The translations under genes and the position numbers were made by a program. Shown in pieces: positions 24,053 to 34,945 of a stretch of 64,000 bases of DNA (its first letter is position 1; the number at the start of each line of letters is the position of its first letter). The DNA lies in NCBI GenBank assembly GCA_015832175.1, contig WJXW01000009.1, positions 806,001-870,000 of the forward strand, in the 5' to 3' direction. Source of the DNA: Paraphaeosphaeria minitans (lineage: Eukaryota; Ascomycota; Dothideomycetes; Pleosporales; Didymosphaeriaceae). Under the pieces are notes generated by a model. It saw only the letters and a list, made by a program, of their open reading frames with translations. It had not been told where the DNA came from and made no database searches.

Positions 24053-25575
24053 TCATTTGAATGGCTTGGCTTTGCTGGCCAGTTCCGCAGCCTTCTTCAT
24101 CGCCTTCGGATCTCTGATACCGGCGTTCTGCCCCTGCTGCACGCGCTTCAACGTCAACGCCGCAATCAAAGCCGCACCGACACCGCTGCCATCCTCAGCA
24201 GGCAGAATCTCAATTGGATCGCCCTTGCCCTTGCCCTTGTTCTCTGGCCAGTCCAAGATCTCCTTCAATGCTTGCGCTCCACGTATCTTGAAGTGCGGGT
24301 ACTTGTTGAAGACAGAACCGTCGGCGCCGACATGGCATGTCTCCCATCCCTTGTGCTTACATATGGCGGCAACACCACAAGCAGATAAGCGCGCCGCACG
24401 GGTTCCAATGAGCTCAGCGAGACGTCGGAGGAGTTCGAGTTCGGGCTTTGTGCACGAGATTGACAATTTGTTCTGCATCAAGTCCTGTGTCTCACTCAGA
24501 TTCTCGAATGGGTCTTCCTCGATGGCTGCCAGGAATCCGGCATCGAGAGAGTACGCTTTCTTCAGCTTACTGATATCCTGGCCTGCGAAGAAATCGCATT
24601 CGTGGTTTTGGTGCAGGTCAAGAAGAACAAGACGGAAGATCTCGCCAAGATAGAGGCCAGCAATCATCTTCTCGAAGGCTTGTTGTCCCGGCCGAGGCGA
24701 CTCCTTATCGATTATGATGTCATAGGGCGTGCGAGGAAGGACCTTGTGTTCGTTGTCGAAAGCACCGTATTCGCAGTTGATGGCCATCGGGAGGGACGCA
24801 TCAAGATTCATATGCGCGATCTTGGGGATAGACCCACAGTCTTCCATGTATGCGGCGTTGCAACCGGTGCCAAAGATGCATCCGATGCGCATCAGAGGAT
24901 CCGTGTACGCGGATGCAATCATGGTGCCCGTGGTATCGTTCACAAGTGCAGTCAGCTTGATGGGCAAGCCACGCTCTGCGAGAGCGGCTTCAAAGGGCGG
25001 CACAACATCCTTCCCCTCAACACCATCAATATCGAAGCCCTTTGTCCACCGCTGCAGGATACCGTGATCGATGTACTCCTGTGTTGCAGGGTAGGAGAAG
25101 GTGAAGCCGAGCGGCAGCTGCTCGATCTGTTCGTCGCCGTGGTGGTACTCGATGAACTGCTGCAGGCAATCCGCAACATAGCCCCATAGCTCGTCTGCCG
25201 TGCCAGTCTTCAGCTCCTCGGGCATGCGGTATTTGGATTGTATGATATCGAATTCGCCCTTTTCCTCGGTAAGGATTACTTCGCAGACGCGCATGTTGGT
25301 GCCGCCCATGTCGAGGGCGAGGAAGGTACCGGTTTCGTTGCCATCGGGAAAAGCCATGCACCACGTTGGATTCATAGGCTATTCGTGACATGGTCAGTTT
25401 GTGCGAGCCACGGTCGATGGAAGAGACGTACGATAGTAGCATCATTCTCGCCGAGACCGCGTTCCAGCTCGGAGACGAACTGATTAGTTACCTCCTTGAG
25501 CTTCTGGCCGTCGACGATGAACAAGTCTTCAAGCTTGTTGATCTGATCAAGCAGATCCTTTGGCACATCGGCCAT
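24053..25575 (-). CDS. HXK1: hexokinase
   Basis: ATP-dependent hexose kinase, first step of glycolysis, cytosolic. Exons on the minus strand: 25432-25575 and 24053-25378, intron 25379-25431 (53 nt), giving 489 residues, standard for fungal hexokinases. The N-terminal helix LLDQINKLEDLFIVDGQKLKEV is followed by the phosphate-1 motif LALDMGGTN (71-76 for DMGGTN), LGFTFSYPATQEYID, the substrate loop LVNDTTGTMIASAY, IGCIFGTGCNAAYME, INCEYGAFDNEHK and the C-terminal ADGSVFNKYP/EDGSGVGAALIAAL adenosine-binding motifs. INCEYGAFD favours hexokinase over glucokinase. The start codon at 25575 opens MADVPKDLL. It is divergent from phosphoketolase, 2.07 kb apart. The catalytic residues look intact. Confidence 0.94.
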
Positions 25576-26408
25576 GGAGCCTAGCGCACATGTCAATCCC
25601 GGTGTCCTACTGTGTGTTGTGGGTGTTGTGAGGTGACAAGGGCTCGAGTGGGAGCGCGCAAGGCGCAGGGGGGAGGGGCGACCGTACCCTTCCGCGAAGG
25701 CGTTCGTCGTGAACCGGTCGGCATCGTGACGGAGTATGCTTGCTTGCGAAATAAATTCAGCTGTGGTGGTCTTGGTTTCGAGCGACGGATATGCGTGCAC
25801 GAAGAGAGGACGATTCAGATTTTGCTAGTCTATCTATGATGTAGTTAGCGATTGAGACCAGCGCGGAACATGCCAATGCGGATGCTAAAGGGATTTAACG
25901 GGTAGCATAGGTATGGGATAACAAAGGAGGGGCGCGCACCTAATCCTGATTGTGGAATATGGCGATTGTTTTTGGGCGAAGAAAGGAAGGTATGGAACGT
26001 TGGGTTGACAAAGATGCTCAGTGACGAGCTACCCCGCCAAAGACGTGGAGCAATTGGGGCACTATCTGGGCGTCCGCGACAATCCGGCATGTAGGTATGC
26101 CTAGATGATTTCCTTTGCAGCACCACAGTTGTACCAAGCAAGAGCGTAGGTGGACGCGATGCACAACGCGCGGAGAATGAATGCTGGGTTCAAGAACCCA
26201 AAAGAGTGTGTCGAAGGCGACTGCATCCCACGCTGCCAGAGCTCCTCCAAGCGGTAGATATTTACCTACGAGGGGCAGGTGCAGCCCAGCCTGTGCTGCC
26301 ATGACGCACGTGGCCGCGAGCCACCTGCACCTGGATCGCTCCTGCCCCGGGAAAACGTAGTGCCGGTCCGTTCTTTCCACGTTCCTTCCACATGCCCATG
26401 GACACGTC

Positions 26409-26516
26409 CATTTCTAGCTTCCTTTGCACTCTCTGGTCTTGATCCATTTCTAGCTTCCTTTGCACTCTCTGATCGTGATTCATTTCTAGCTTCCTTTGCA
26501 CTCTCTGATCTTGATC
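26409..26516. repeat. 36-bp minisatellite, 3 units
   Basis: Units start at 26409, 26445 and 26481 and are nearly identical (core TTTCTAGCTTCCTTTGCA). A partial fourth begins at 26517. On the minus strand any frame gives a 12-residue charged repeat. Confidence 0.95.
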
Positions 26517-26706
26517 CATTTCTCCCGCACCATCGGCACGGGTGACGACTGGAGCAAGGTGATGGAGCGATTCTCGAATTTGTAGTCCATCTCATACGAG
26601 TGTGATCTGCAGATCTGACTGGCTGAACTCTGCGACTAGCAATGGACGACGAGATTGTGACAATGAGACGAAGACGGCGAAATATGGATATTGAGATAGG
26701 AACCTT

Positions 26707-26790
26707 GAAATGGGGATACCGAGATGAGGACACTGAGATGGGCAAGTTGAAATGGGGATAACGAGATGAGGACACTGAGATGGGCAAGTT
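26707..26790. repeat. 42-bp tandem duplication
   Basis: Two units (26707-26748 and 26749-26790) differ at one position (GATACC versus GATAAC). Purine-rich strand with recurrent GAGATG/GAAATGGG words, flanked by further degenerate copies back to about 26685. Confidence 0.9.
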
Positions 26791-27641
26791 GAAACAAGGC
26801 CAAAGAAATGGGAACAATGAAATGGGTTACTCTGAGCTTTCGACATTGCGGTTCTCACTAAAGGGTAGAATCAAGTTCTTGGTCACGACGGTTCCTGGGT
26901 TGAGCCGTTCACTACTATGGTACAGATCAAGCATTGCATTTAGAATTTAATACAAGTGTATTCAACGCCAAGCTCTATTTTCGCCCTACTTTACGCGACC
27001 TTATTGGATGCTCACTCGTCCGATTGAGCCTAGGAAATTGGTTTTATCTGAGATTATGCGGTACTGAATAAGTTTGCGTCGTCGTGACACCAAATTCAGA
27101 TAAGAACGTAATGACCAGTGTGGAGCAGTAGATGCTAAAAAAATTTGGGATCTTCCATGGGACGTTGGGGCACGTTGGTCGGAGGTCGCGAATGCGTCAG
27201 GCCTACCTAGTTGGGGGCTATGTGGGGGGTGAGACTAGACTTGCATCACTCCACCGCGTTCAGCCATTAGTATCTCTCAAGCGCACATGCATTGACATCC
27301 CATGACGACATCAGTACGCCCGGGCATCCGATCCACGATGATGGTGAAGCTGCAATGCAACGAGGCTTGTCGCGGCCACCGAGGAACTGTCTACGGTGAT
27401 GCCACATTGGAGCCCGTCCTTGTCTATCTATACGTAGACTATTGAAAGCATACTGGGTACCTCATAATAATTCGCTCCAACGATTGGTCCAGTTCCTTGT
27501 TCCTGAGGGCTCGGAAGCATCCACCACGTTCGTTCCGTCGAGTTCCGACCACTAGATACCTACATCATCGGTGCGAGCTCTCGTTAAAGAACTGCCAGCC
27601 GCGCCCAAATACTAAGAGCTTAGATTCAACATATCTTTCTA

Positions 27642-30579
27642 ATGGCTTCCGACGCCGGGAAGACTGGAGAAAAGCTCGACAAGATGAGCCTCTCACCGTA
27701 TGGCGAAGCCAGGGCGACCGTAAACGACAACCCACTCAGCGAAGACGAGGTTACTCGCCTCACCGAGTATTTCCATGCGACTTTGTACCTATGTCTGGGC
27801 ATGATCTATTTGAGGCAGAACCCATTGCTTCGCGAACCTCTCACTGTCGACCACCTGAAGAGACGTCTCTTGGGCCACTGGCAAGTCTTCCCGATACAAA
27901 GGGCACCGTGTCCTTTTTCCCCAATCAGAATATTCCATTATTCGTCTGTCTGAGTCCGGATAAATGGATAGTTCACAGCTTGGTTGAGACGAGCGGAATG
28001 CTACTACCCTATTTATTCCTTGCATATGCTGACATTTCTCTTCCGAGCAGGGGTTCAGACGCTGGGCAAAGCTTTACATACATTCACATGAATCGTTTGA
28101 TCAAGAAGTATGATCTGAATGCGATCTTCATATCGGGACCTGGACATGGTGCTCCCGCCGTCCTTTCCAACTCCTACTTGGAGGGCACATACTCCGAGGT
28201 ATACCCAGATAAGAGTGAAGACATTGATGGCATGAGACGATTCTTCAAACAATTCTCGTTTCCTGGTGGCATTGGGTCACACGCTACCCCAGAGACACCA
28301 GGAAGCTTGCACGAAGGTGGGGAACTCGGCTACTCCATATCACATGCTTTCGGAACAGTGTTTGATCACCCTGACCTGATCACTCTCACGATGGTGGGAG
28401 ACGGTGAATCAGAGACTGGTCCGCTTGCCACCAGTTGGCACTCGACAAAATTCCTCAACCCCATTACGGACGGGGCAGTCATACCAGTATTGCACTTAAA
28501 CGGGTGAGCGATACCAGGAAAGTGGATGTTTTGGCTGTCGTTGATGTCTGAGAAATGCGAACATTCATTCCGAGCAGCAGCTAGGACACCTACCTCTACC
28601 TTCCCTCTGTTTTGGACCATTTCACTGACTTTCCCCCCTCCGTTTAGGTACAAGATCAACAATCCTACTGTGCTGTCTCGTATAAGCCATAGGGAACTTG
28701 AAGCACTCTTCGTCGGATACGGCTGGACCCCCTATTTCGTTGAGGGCAGTGATCTACCCACGATGCACCATGCTATGGCAACCACGTTGGAGAAGTGCGT
28801 TACCGAGATCAAGTCATATCAGAAAAAAGCTCGGGATTCCGGGAAAGCCTTCAGGCCTTTGTGGCCGATGATCGTCCTGAGAACTCCCAAGGGATGGACG
28901 GGACCGCGCAAGCTCGGAGACCATTTCTTGGAAGGCTTCTGGCGTTCACATCAGGTTCCCATTACCGATGTTCTGAAGAACAAAACCAGTTTACAGAAGC
29001 TGGAAGATTGGATGCGAAGCTATCAGCCCGAGAAGTTGTTCGGAGAGGACGGAAAGATCAGACCTGATCTAAAGGAGCTCGCTCCTACTGGCACACGCAG
29101 GATGAGCGCCAACCCCATAACCAACGGTGGCGTTCTTCGACGTAAACTGAACTTACCCGACTGGCGAGACTACTGCATAGAAGTGGAATCGCATGCTAAC
29201 TCCAGGTTTGGAAGCATGGGTAATTTCGCGAAGTACCTCAGGGATGTCGTGGTGAAGAATCAAGACCAGTTCCGCGTGTTTGGTCCAGATGAGACGGAGT
29301 CTAATAAACTCAGCGCCATCTATGAGGTATGTAGTGTCGATGCACGTGTAGTAATTCTCTGACCTTATCATAATCAGGGTGGCAAGAAAGTATGGATGGG
29401 TGACTATTTCGAAGAAGACGAAGACGGCGGTAACCTCGCCTTCGGCGGACGCGTTATGGAGATGCTTTCGGAGCATACCGTTGAGGTACTACCGAAACCA
29501 GGCAGTGTAAGTCCTTGTGAGCTGACATATACAACAGGGCTGGCTCGAGGGTTATGTCCTGTCTGGCAGACACGGTCTGCTCAACTCTTATGAGCCTTTC
29601 ATCCACATCATCGACTCCATGGTCAACCAGCACTGCAAATGGCTGGAGAAGTGTCTTGAAGTCGACTGGAGGGGCAAAGTTCCTTCGCTGAACATCCTGC
29701 TCACAGCAACCGTGTGGCGCCAAGATCATAACGGCTTCACGCATCAAGATCCAGGTTTCCTCGATGTAGTGGCCAACAAGAGTCCAGAAGTCGTGCGCAT
29801 CTACCTTCCTCCAGACGCCAACTGCCTACTCTCTACTATGGATCACTGCTTCCGTAGCTCGAATTATGTCAATGTACGTCACAACATGTTTCTCTTCTCA
29901 TTGATCTCGACTAATTTTGTAGGTAATCGTGGCCGACAAGCAAGAGCATCTCCAATTCTGCACTAAAGAGCAAGCTATCGCTCATTGTAGCAAAGGTGTC
30001 GGCATCTGGCCATGGGCAAGCAACGACCAAGGTGAAGAGCCTGATCTCGTCATGGCCTCGTGTGGCGATGTTGTCACTGCCGAAGCTCTTGCTGCAACCG
30101 CACTCCTTCGTGAACATCTACCCCAGCTGAAGATTCGTTTCGTCAACGTTGTCGACCTGTTCAAACTCATCTCTCCTGATGAACATCCGCATGGACTCAA
30201 GGACCACGAATTCAAGGCCATCTTCACAGGTGACAAGCCCATCATGTTCAACTTCCATTCGTACCCGGGCATCATCCATCGCATGACCTACCGCCGAAAG
30301 GGCCAGCATAATCTGCACGTACGTGGTTACAGGGAGAAAGGCAACATCGACACCCCACTCGAATTGGCCATTCGTAACGGGATTGATCGTTTTAGTCTGG
30401 CGATCGATGCCATCGACCATCTTCCTGGCCTTGGTAACAAGGGCGGAGTGGCACGGGAGATGTTAGCGGACAAGCGAGTCAAGTCGAAGATTTATGCTTT
30501 CCATGAAGGTATTGATCCCGAGGATTTGGAATCGTGGACGTGGCCGGAAAGTCTCAGCAACAAGGACCCTGAAGCATAA
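27642..30579 (+). CDS. XFP: phosphoketolase (xylulose-5-P/fructose-6-P)
   Basis: Thiamine-diphosphate enzyme cleaving xylulose-5-phosphate or fructose-6-phosphate to acetyl phosphate plus an aldose phosphate. Six exons: 27642-27880, 28051-28503, 28648-29326, 29378-29485, 29538-29873, 29923-30579 (823 residues). Motifs: LLGHWGS...HMNR, GPGHGAP, the ThDP site GDGESETGP (196-204), [34 protein letters not shown] and [12 protein letters not shown]. Intron 1 (27881-28050) needs a GC donor (GCAAGT) to make HWGS. For intron 4 the donor at 29486 (52-nt intron) is chosen over a GTAAGT at 29507, which would leave a 31-nt intron and break the conserved EGWLEGY. Hexokinase lies divergently upstream. No acetate kinase is seen in the window. 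Confidence 0.94.
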
Positions 30580-30910
30580 ACTTAGCAATATAAGATTAGC
30601 GTTCTACGCACAAACTCTCGCAAACATGGTGACTAACGTAATTTGAAGTACGCACTGTGACTGTCCTTTGTGATTGTGTCTGCGGAGGAGACTTCCTGTC
30701 CGGAGTTCCAGGTCATGGAGGAATACATCGGGATTGACCTGGCAAGTATTCAATTTTGCACCGCCATTGCGAATAACACCCCACAGTCCATGCCGTTCAA
30801 TTGCAGGAGCATATGGCCTTTTAGCTTTCGCTCCTTCCACACGCAACAACACCTTCTTGCAAAACCACGAATATCTGACCCGCACTATCGACTGGATTAT
30901 CAGTATAAGT
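30580..30910. other. intergenic
   Basis: 331 bases between phosphoketolase and the candidate secreted protein. Nothing else was recognised. The frame of the downstream gene is open upstream to 30674 but has non-protein-like composition there. Confidence 0.5.
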
Positions 30911-31474
30911 ATGAGCACGCAGTTGCTTTCTCGACACCTGACACGAGTGCTATTACTGTTGGCAACCATACTTCCTGCGAGACTCGAAGGAACCTCAACA
31001 ACAACCGTCATAGTCACCATGACTCGTACCGTCGCTGAAGACGTGGCAGGAACTCACACACTCAACGCGGCAGTATCCTCGTACTTATCGACTGACACCA
31101 CTCACATATTTAACCCAAGTGCAGTGCAAGGCGATGTTCCCCGCAATACGAGCACGACATGTGCACACCCGATGACACACTTTGTCCCTCCCATCTCTGA
31201 GCCTACGATGACCACGCTGATCTCGCCGCCGACAACTCCCGTGCATGAGAGTCTGGATGGCGGCATGAGCATTCAAACCATCAATCTTCCAATTTCTGGA
31301 GCTCCGCAGATGCCTCCTGACAATATCGACGAAGGGGGTGATCCTTCGACAGCAGCGACCACAACTACACGAGAAGATGATTTGATCGCATGGTCTTATA
31401 CGGAACCCCGGGGTGAAAGGGTCGGCGAGAAAGGGTTGATGAAGCGAGTGCTCAGGTGGTTGGGCGGGCATTGA
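30911..31474 (+). CDS. candidate secreted Thr/Ser-rich protein
   Basis: Single-exon frame of 187 residues. Start chosen at 30911 because it opens MSTQLLSRHLTRVLLLLATILPARLEG, a plausible signal peptide with a hydrophobic LLLLATIL core. The mature part is rich in Thr, Ser and Pro (TSTTTVIVTMTRTVAE, PPTTP), suggesting O-glycosylation, and has few cysteines. The C-terminus is basic and amphipathic (KGLMKRVLRWLGGH) and does not look like a GPI signal. No catalytic domain. It may be a cell-surface or secreted protein; a chance frame cannot be excluded. Confidence 0.45.
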   Translation: MSTQLLSRHLTRVLLLLATILPARLEGTSTTTVIVTMTRTVAEDVAGTHTLNAAVSSYLSTDTTHIFNPSAVQGDVPRNTSTTCAHPMTHFVPPISEPTMTTLISPPTTPVHESLDGGMSIQTINLPISGAPQMPPDNIDEGGDPSTAATTTTREDDLIAWSYTEPRGERVGEKGLMKRVLRWLGGH

Positions 31475-32113
31475 GCTGCTGCGACATTGTCTGTAAAAGT
31501 ACTTCTGTAGAACAAACTGAACGTCTGCTGCAATGAACTACAGTCAGCTACAATGAATGTCCAGACGTCTGACGTAGTGTTGTGCGGTTGTGTTGCTCAA
31601 GCTTTCACATATGCGGTCGTCATCCATGTTTCCGTCATGTCAGCACCTTGTCTAGAAACACAATACTTAGCAAAGGGTTAATTCAATGCATCATTTGGAG
31701 CTTGAAATCGTTGTACAGACTTGAGGCTGTCCGTATTGACAGAAGTAGTTGGTAAACCGGCTAAGCGGCCCTAATATCGGATGACGGCCCAAGCCAAACC
31801 CCTGCCTCAAAAGCCAAAGCGGTTCCTCCCATAGCAGCAATCTGTGCCGTTCATGAAATCATCATCTCTTTAACGCCAACCCGGGTAAACGATTCCACAG
31901 CCATTTCACGGACAGTCTGGCATCACGCCAGTCGCAGCTGCGGCATCCCTTTGCCACGGCCGGAATCCGCGGTTTCTCCGTCCATGTCGAGCTCGGCGTC
32001 GAAGTGCGCGTCTTGCTCGGCGTTCGGTTTGTTTGTGAGATATTGAGGCCCACACGAGTCTTGAAGTTGCTTTGTTCTCGCGCAGTCACCAGTCCTGTGA
32101 GCCTCGCCTCATG
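31475..32113. other. intergenic
   Basis: 639 bases between the 3' ends of the candidate secreted protein and SF3B6. No gene or repeat was recognised. Confidence 0.5.
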
Positions 32114-32648
32114 CTAATCGATACCGTGTTGTTTCTTAAGCTTTTCTAAGTTCTCCTGGCGCTCTGCGAGGTCGTTCGCCGCTTTTATCATCTTCTCTGG
32201 CTGATGATATAATACTGTGACGGGAGTGAGCACAAGGGCGCAGAGACGGGAGGAAGGCACGCACCGACGAGATAGCGGTTCTGGAAGTTGAAGCCGTTCA
32301 GCTTGTCGCAGGCGGATTTTGCATCCATGACATCCTCGTATACGACGAACGCGGTGCCCTTTGTGTTGTTGGCGATGCCCTGGCGGATTTGGCTGCTGGG
32401 GTCAGTAATGCGAACTCGGAGGACGCGGCCGGTAGCGCATGGGCGCGGGGGACATACCGCACAGGGCCGAATTTGCCGAAGAGGTCGAAGAGATCCTCTG
32501 GGGTCACGTTGAAGCTCAGATTCTTGACGAACAGAGCACTGCATGGGGTCAGCGGAGGTGGTGCAAGGCGGCGGCGGCGGCGGGCGGCAGATGAAGGCTG
32601 GGCAACATACCGGTTGACTTCCGGGGCGAGCTTTCCGCCGCGACTCAT
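32114..32648 (-). CDS. SF3B6: splicing factor 3B subunit 6 (p14)
   Basis: Small RRM protein of the SF3b part of U2 snRNP, lying near the branch-point adenosine in the spliceosome. Exons on the minus strand: 32611-32648, 32458-32538, 32265-32392, 32114-32214 (115 residues). Introns of 72, 65 and 50 nt are GT-AG and phase-consistent. The protein starts [13 protein letters not shown], then RNP2 [20 protein letters not shown], the [20 protein letters not shown] segment (RNP1 equivalent) and the p14-specific C-terminal helix [12 protein letters not shown], ending [11 protein letters not shown]. Length fits the family (about 115-125). It is divergent from JHD1. Confidence 0.95.
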
Positions 32649-33519
32649 AGCTTGGCGACTGGAGGGGTGCTGGAAAAGACTGGCTGCGCAATGCAGAGAG
32701 TTGCGATGAGGGTGGTGGTGGAGGAGGTGGGTGGGCGGCGTGAAGGTCGCAATGCACAGTCTGGGAGCGAAGGCGCTGAGACACGCTACGCCCGAAGTGG
32801 CCGCCTCGATGGTCGGAGGGCAGGCGCAAGCAGACTCGCGGCAGGCGCGACCGCGCAGGCACTTCGGCACGCAGCGAATACTGGGAGCGGTCAGGACATG
32901 CAGAGCCGCCGACACATTCAGAGACAGGTAGAGACAGATAGAGACAGATAGAGACAGACGGGTGCGGCCCACAGTGGCGCGCTCGAGCGGGTGCACCTCG
33001 CGCGGTCGAACTGGTGGAGGATGCTGGCGGACCTTTGCTGCTGCAGCGAATGGCTGTGCTCTCCTCTCCTCTCTTCTCCTCTCCTCCCCTGCCGCCCTCG
33101 ACGCTGCGACGCTGCGACGCTGCTTCGCGCCCACGGTTCAAGTGCAGGCCAGGATAGCAGTCGCGGCGCATTGTCCGCAAGCTGTGCGCCATCGCCAGGC
33201 CCGCGCTGCGAGAACGGCCAGAACTGGGCGTCTGCGCGGGAGAGCCGCGGGCGCTGTTGCTGTGCATAGTCCCCGCAAAACTACACTTTCACTCTACCTC
33301 GACCCCGACCTCGACCTCCGTCCTCAACCACCACGCTCGCTCGCCGCCTCGTCGCGTCCGCATATTTCCCCGGGACATGTCTACTGCGCCCAGCTGCTTC
33401 GTCTGCTTCCACAGCGCCGCCGTCCCATAGTCCACTGACTCCGCGATCATTGCGCCCAGCACGCGAGACGACTGCGCACCCCCCCCTCCAATCCACCCGC
33501 CGCCCTCGCCCTCGACGCC
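32649..33519. promoter_or_regulatory. SF3B6/JHD1 divergent promoter region
   Basis: 871 GC-rich bases. A (GAGACAGATA)-like run lies at about 32920-32958 and a CTCTC run at 33060-33085. Many overlapping frames are GC artefacts. Both promoters must lie here. Confidence 0.5.
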
Positions 33520-34914
33520 ATGAGGGGCTTTTCCTTCAAGCCGCAGCCCGGCCAAGCTCCGCCGCGCTCTGCCACACCGCCCCGCCCCGTCTGGGAGCCG
33601 CTCTCGCCCATCCTCCCCCCGCGGCAAGCGCCGCCAACACACCCCGCCGCCAGCGTCGCCCGCCCGACAGCGAGTGGCAATGGCCTTGTCACTGCATCTT
33701 CGCATGCCGCACACCACAATCCAGCCTTGGGCGCGCAGATCCCGCCGGACGCCGCCGTGGTGACGTACGGACAGCGAGCCGCACCGCTGCCACCACCACG
33801 AGGCGCTCCCTACTCGCCCGCCCTGGGCTCGCCCATTGAGGCACTTGCAGATGCTGCCATGAACTCTCTGCACGACGGCCCGGCCTTTGTCGAGCCCAGG
33901 CGTCGCTCCGCCCAGCTGCCCTCGACCTCACCCAATACCTTCGTCCGCCCGCCCAAACACAGCCATGCCCTCGAAGGCAGCTATCCGCACACCGAAAGAC
34001 CCGCGAAGCGCGCGCGGTCCGACTACTTCACCTCTCCCCAGTATGGGCAGCACCACTATTCGCGGCCGGCCACCAGCCACATTCCGGGTTGGTCATACAA
34101 TGTGGAGCAGATGATGGATAGCGGTCATCGCATGTACCAGGAAGCAGCTCGCCCGGTCCAGGATCCGGAAGAAAGTAGCATGAAGAGACTCTCGGATGCA
34201 CAGCTGTTGATGGACTTCGCCGCCGCTGCGTCCAGCTCGACGCCTCGGCGCGATTCCACTGCCAAGCGCTGGAGCATATCGCAAAAGGAAACCTCCAGTC
34301 TGTACGCCCGTCAACCACACGGCGAACCGAGCAACACGTATGTAGGAGCTTTCCTACTTTCTCCACGTGCACATCATCACATACCACCACCCGAATGCAA
34401 GTATACGTCGATTGCACCGCCCGCCCCGGTCGAAGCAGTGCCGGACGAAGTCAGTACTCAGATAAAAACCCCCCCAGATGAGGTTATGACGGCACCAGAA
34501 GAGTTTCCAGATACGAAAAATGCTGCCGTGGACGCAGACACAAAATCGAGGAAGCATCCAGGGTGGCCGAAAGGCAAGCCTCGCGGACCGCGTATCGGCG
34601 CGTCTGGCACCAAGAAGAAGAGGTCTACACCAAAGCCTAAGCCGGCATCGGCTACTGCTCATGAGAATGCGAAACAACTGCAATCCCCGCAAAGTCTGCC
34701 TGCGGAACGAGACGAGCTTCCCGACGTAGCCTTAACCTCAGCCCACGCGCCCTTTTCAGGCTCTGATGAGCCCTCATTTCAAGCCCGTCGCTACTCTGTA
34801 TCTGACGTATCGTCAACCGCAGTTCCCGATAACTCAAATTCCGATACTTCACGCGCTCTCTCTGTTCCCTTGGAGACTACCGCACTTTCCGCGCCGTCAT
34901 TTGCTCGCCCGTCC

Positions 34915-34945
<31 letters not shown>

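Larger units (their letters stand above)
25576..27641. promoter_or_regulatory. hexokinase/phosphoketolase divergent intergenic region
   Basis: 2.07 kb between two opposed carbon-metabolism genes. It contains two minisatellites (26409-26516 and 26707-26790). The repeats are 36 and 42 bp, both multiples of three, and fall in open minus-strand frames. However, the frames lack a convincing ATG and domain content, so no gene is called. Any shared regulatory sites cannot be assigned by eye. Confidence 0.5.

Noticed and set aside
26266..26817. 183-codon minus-strand frame with in-frame repeats
   Set aside because: No convincing ATG or signal peptide; noted as a finding but not called as a gene.
29507..29537. 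Alternative 31-nt phosphoketolase intron using GTAAGT
   Set aside because: Too short for a fungal intron and breaks EGWLEGY; the 52-nt intron from 29486 fits the family.
33289..33873. 194-codon minus-strand frame
   Set aside because: Lies antisense to the JHD1 N-terminus and promoter; Arg/Gly composition mirrors the GC-rich coding strand.
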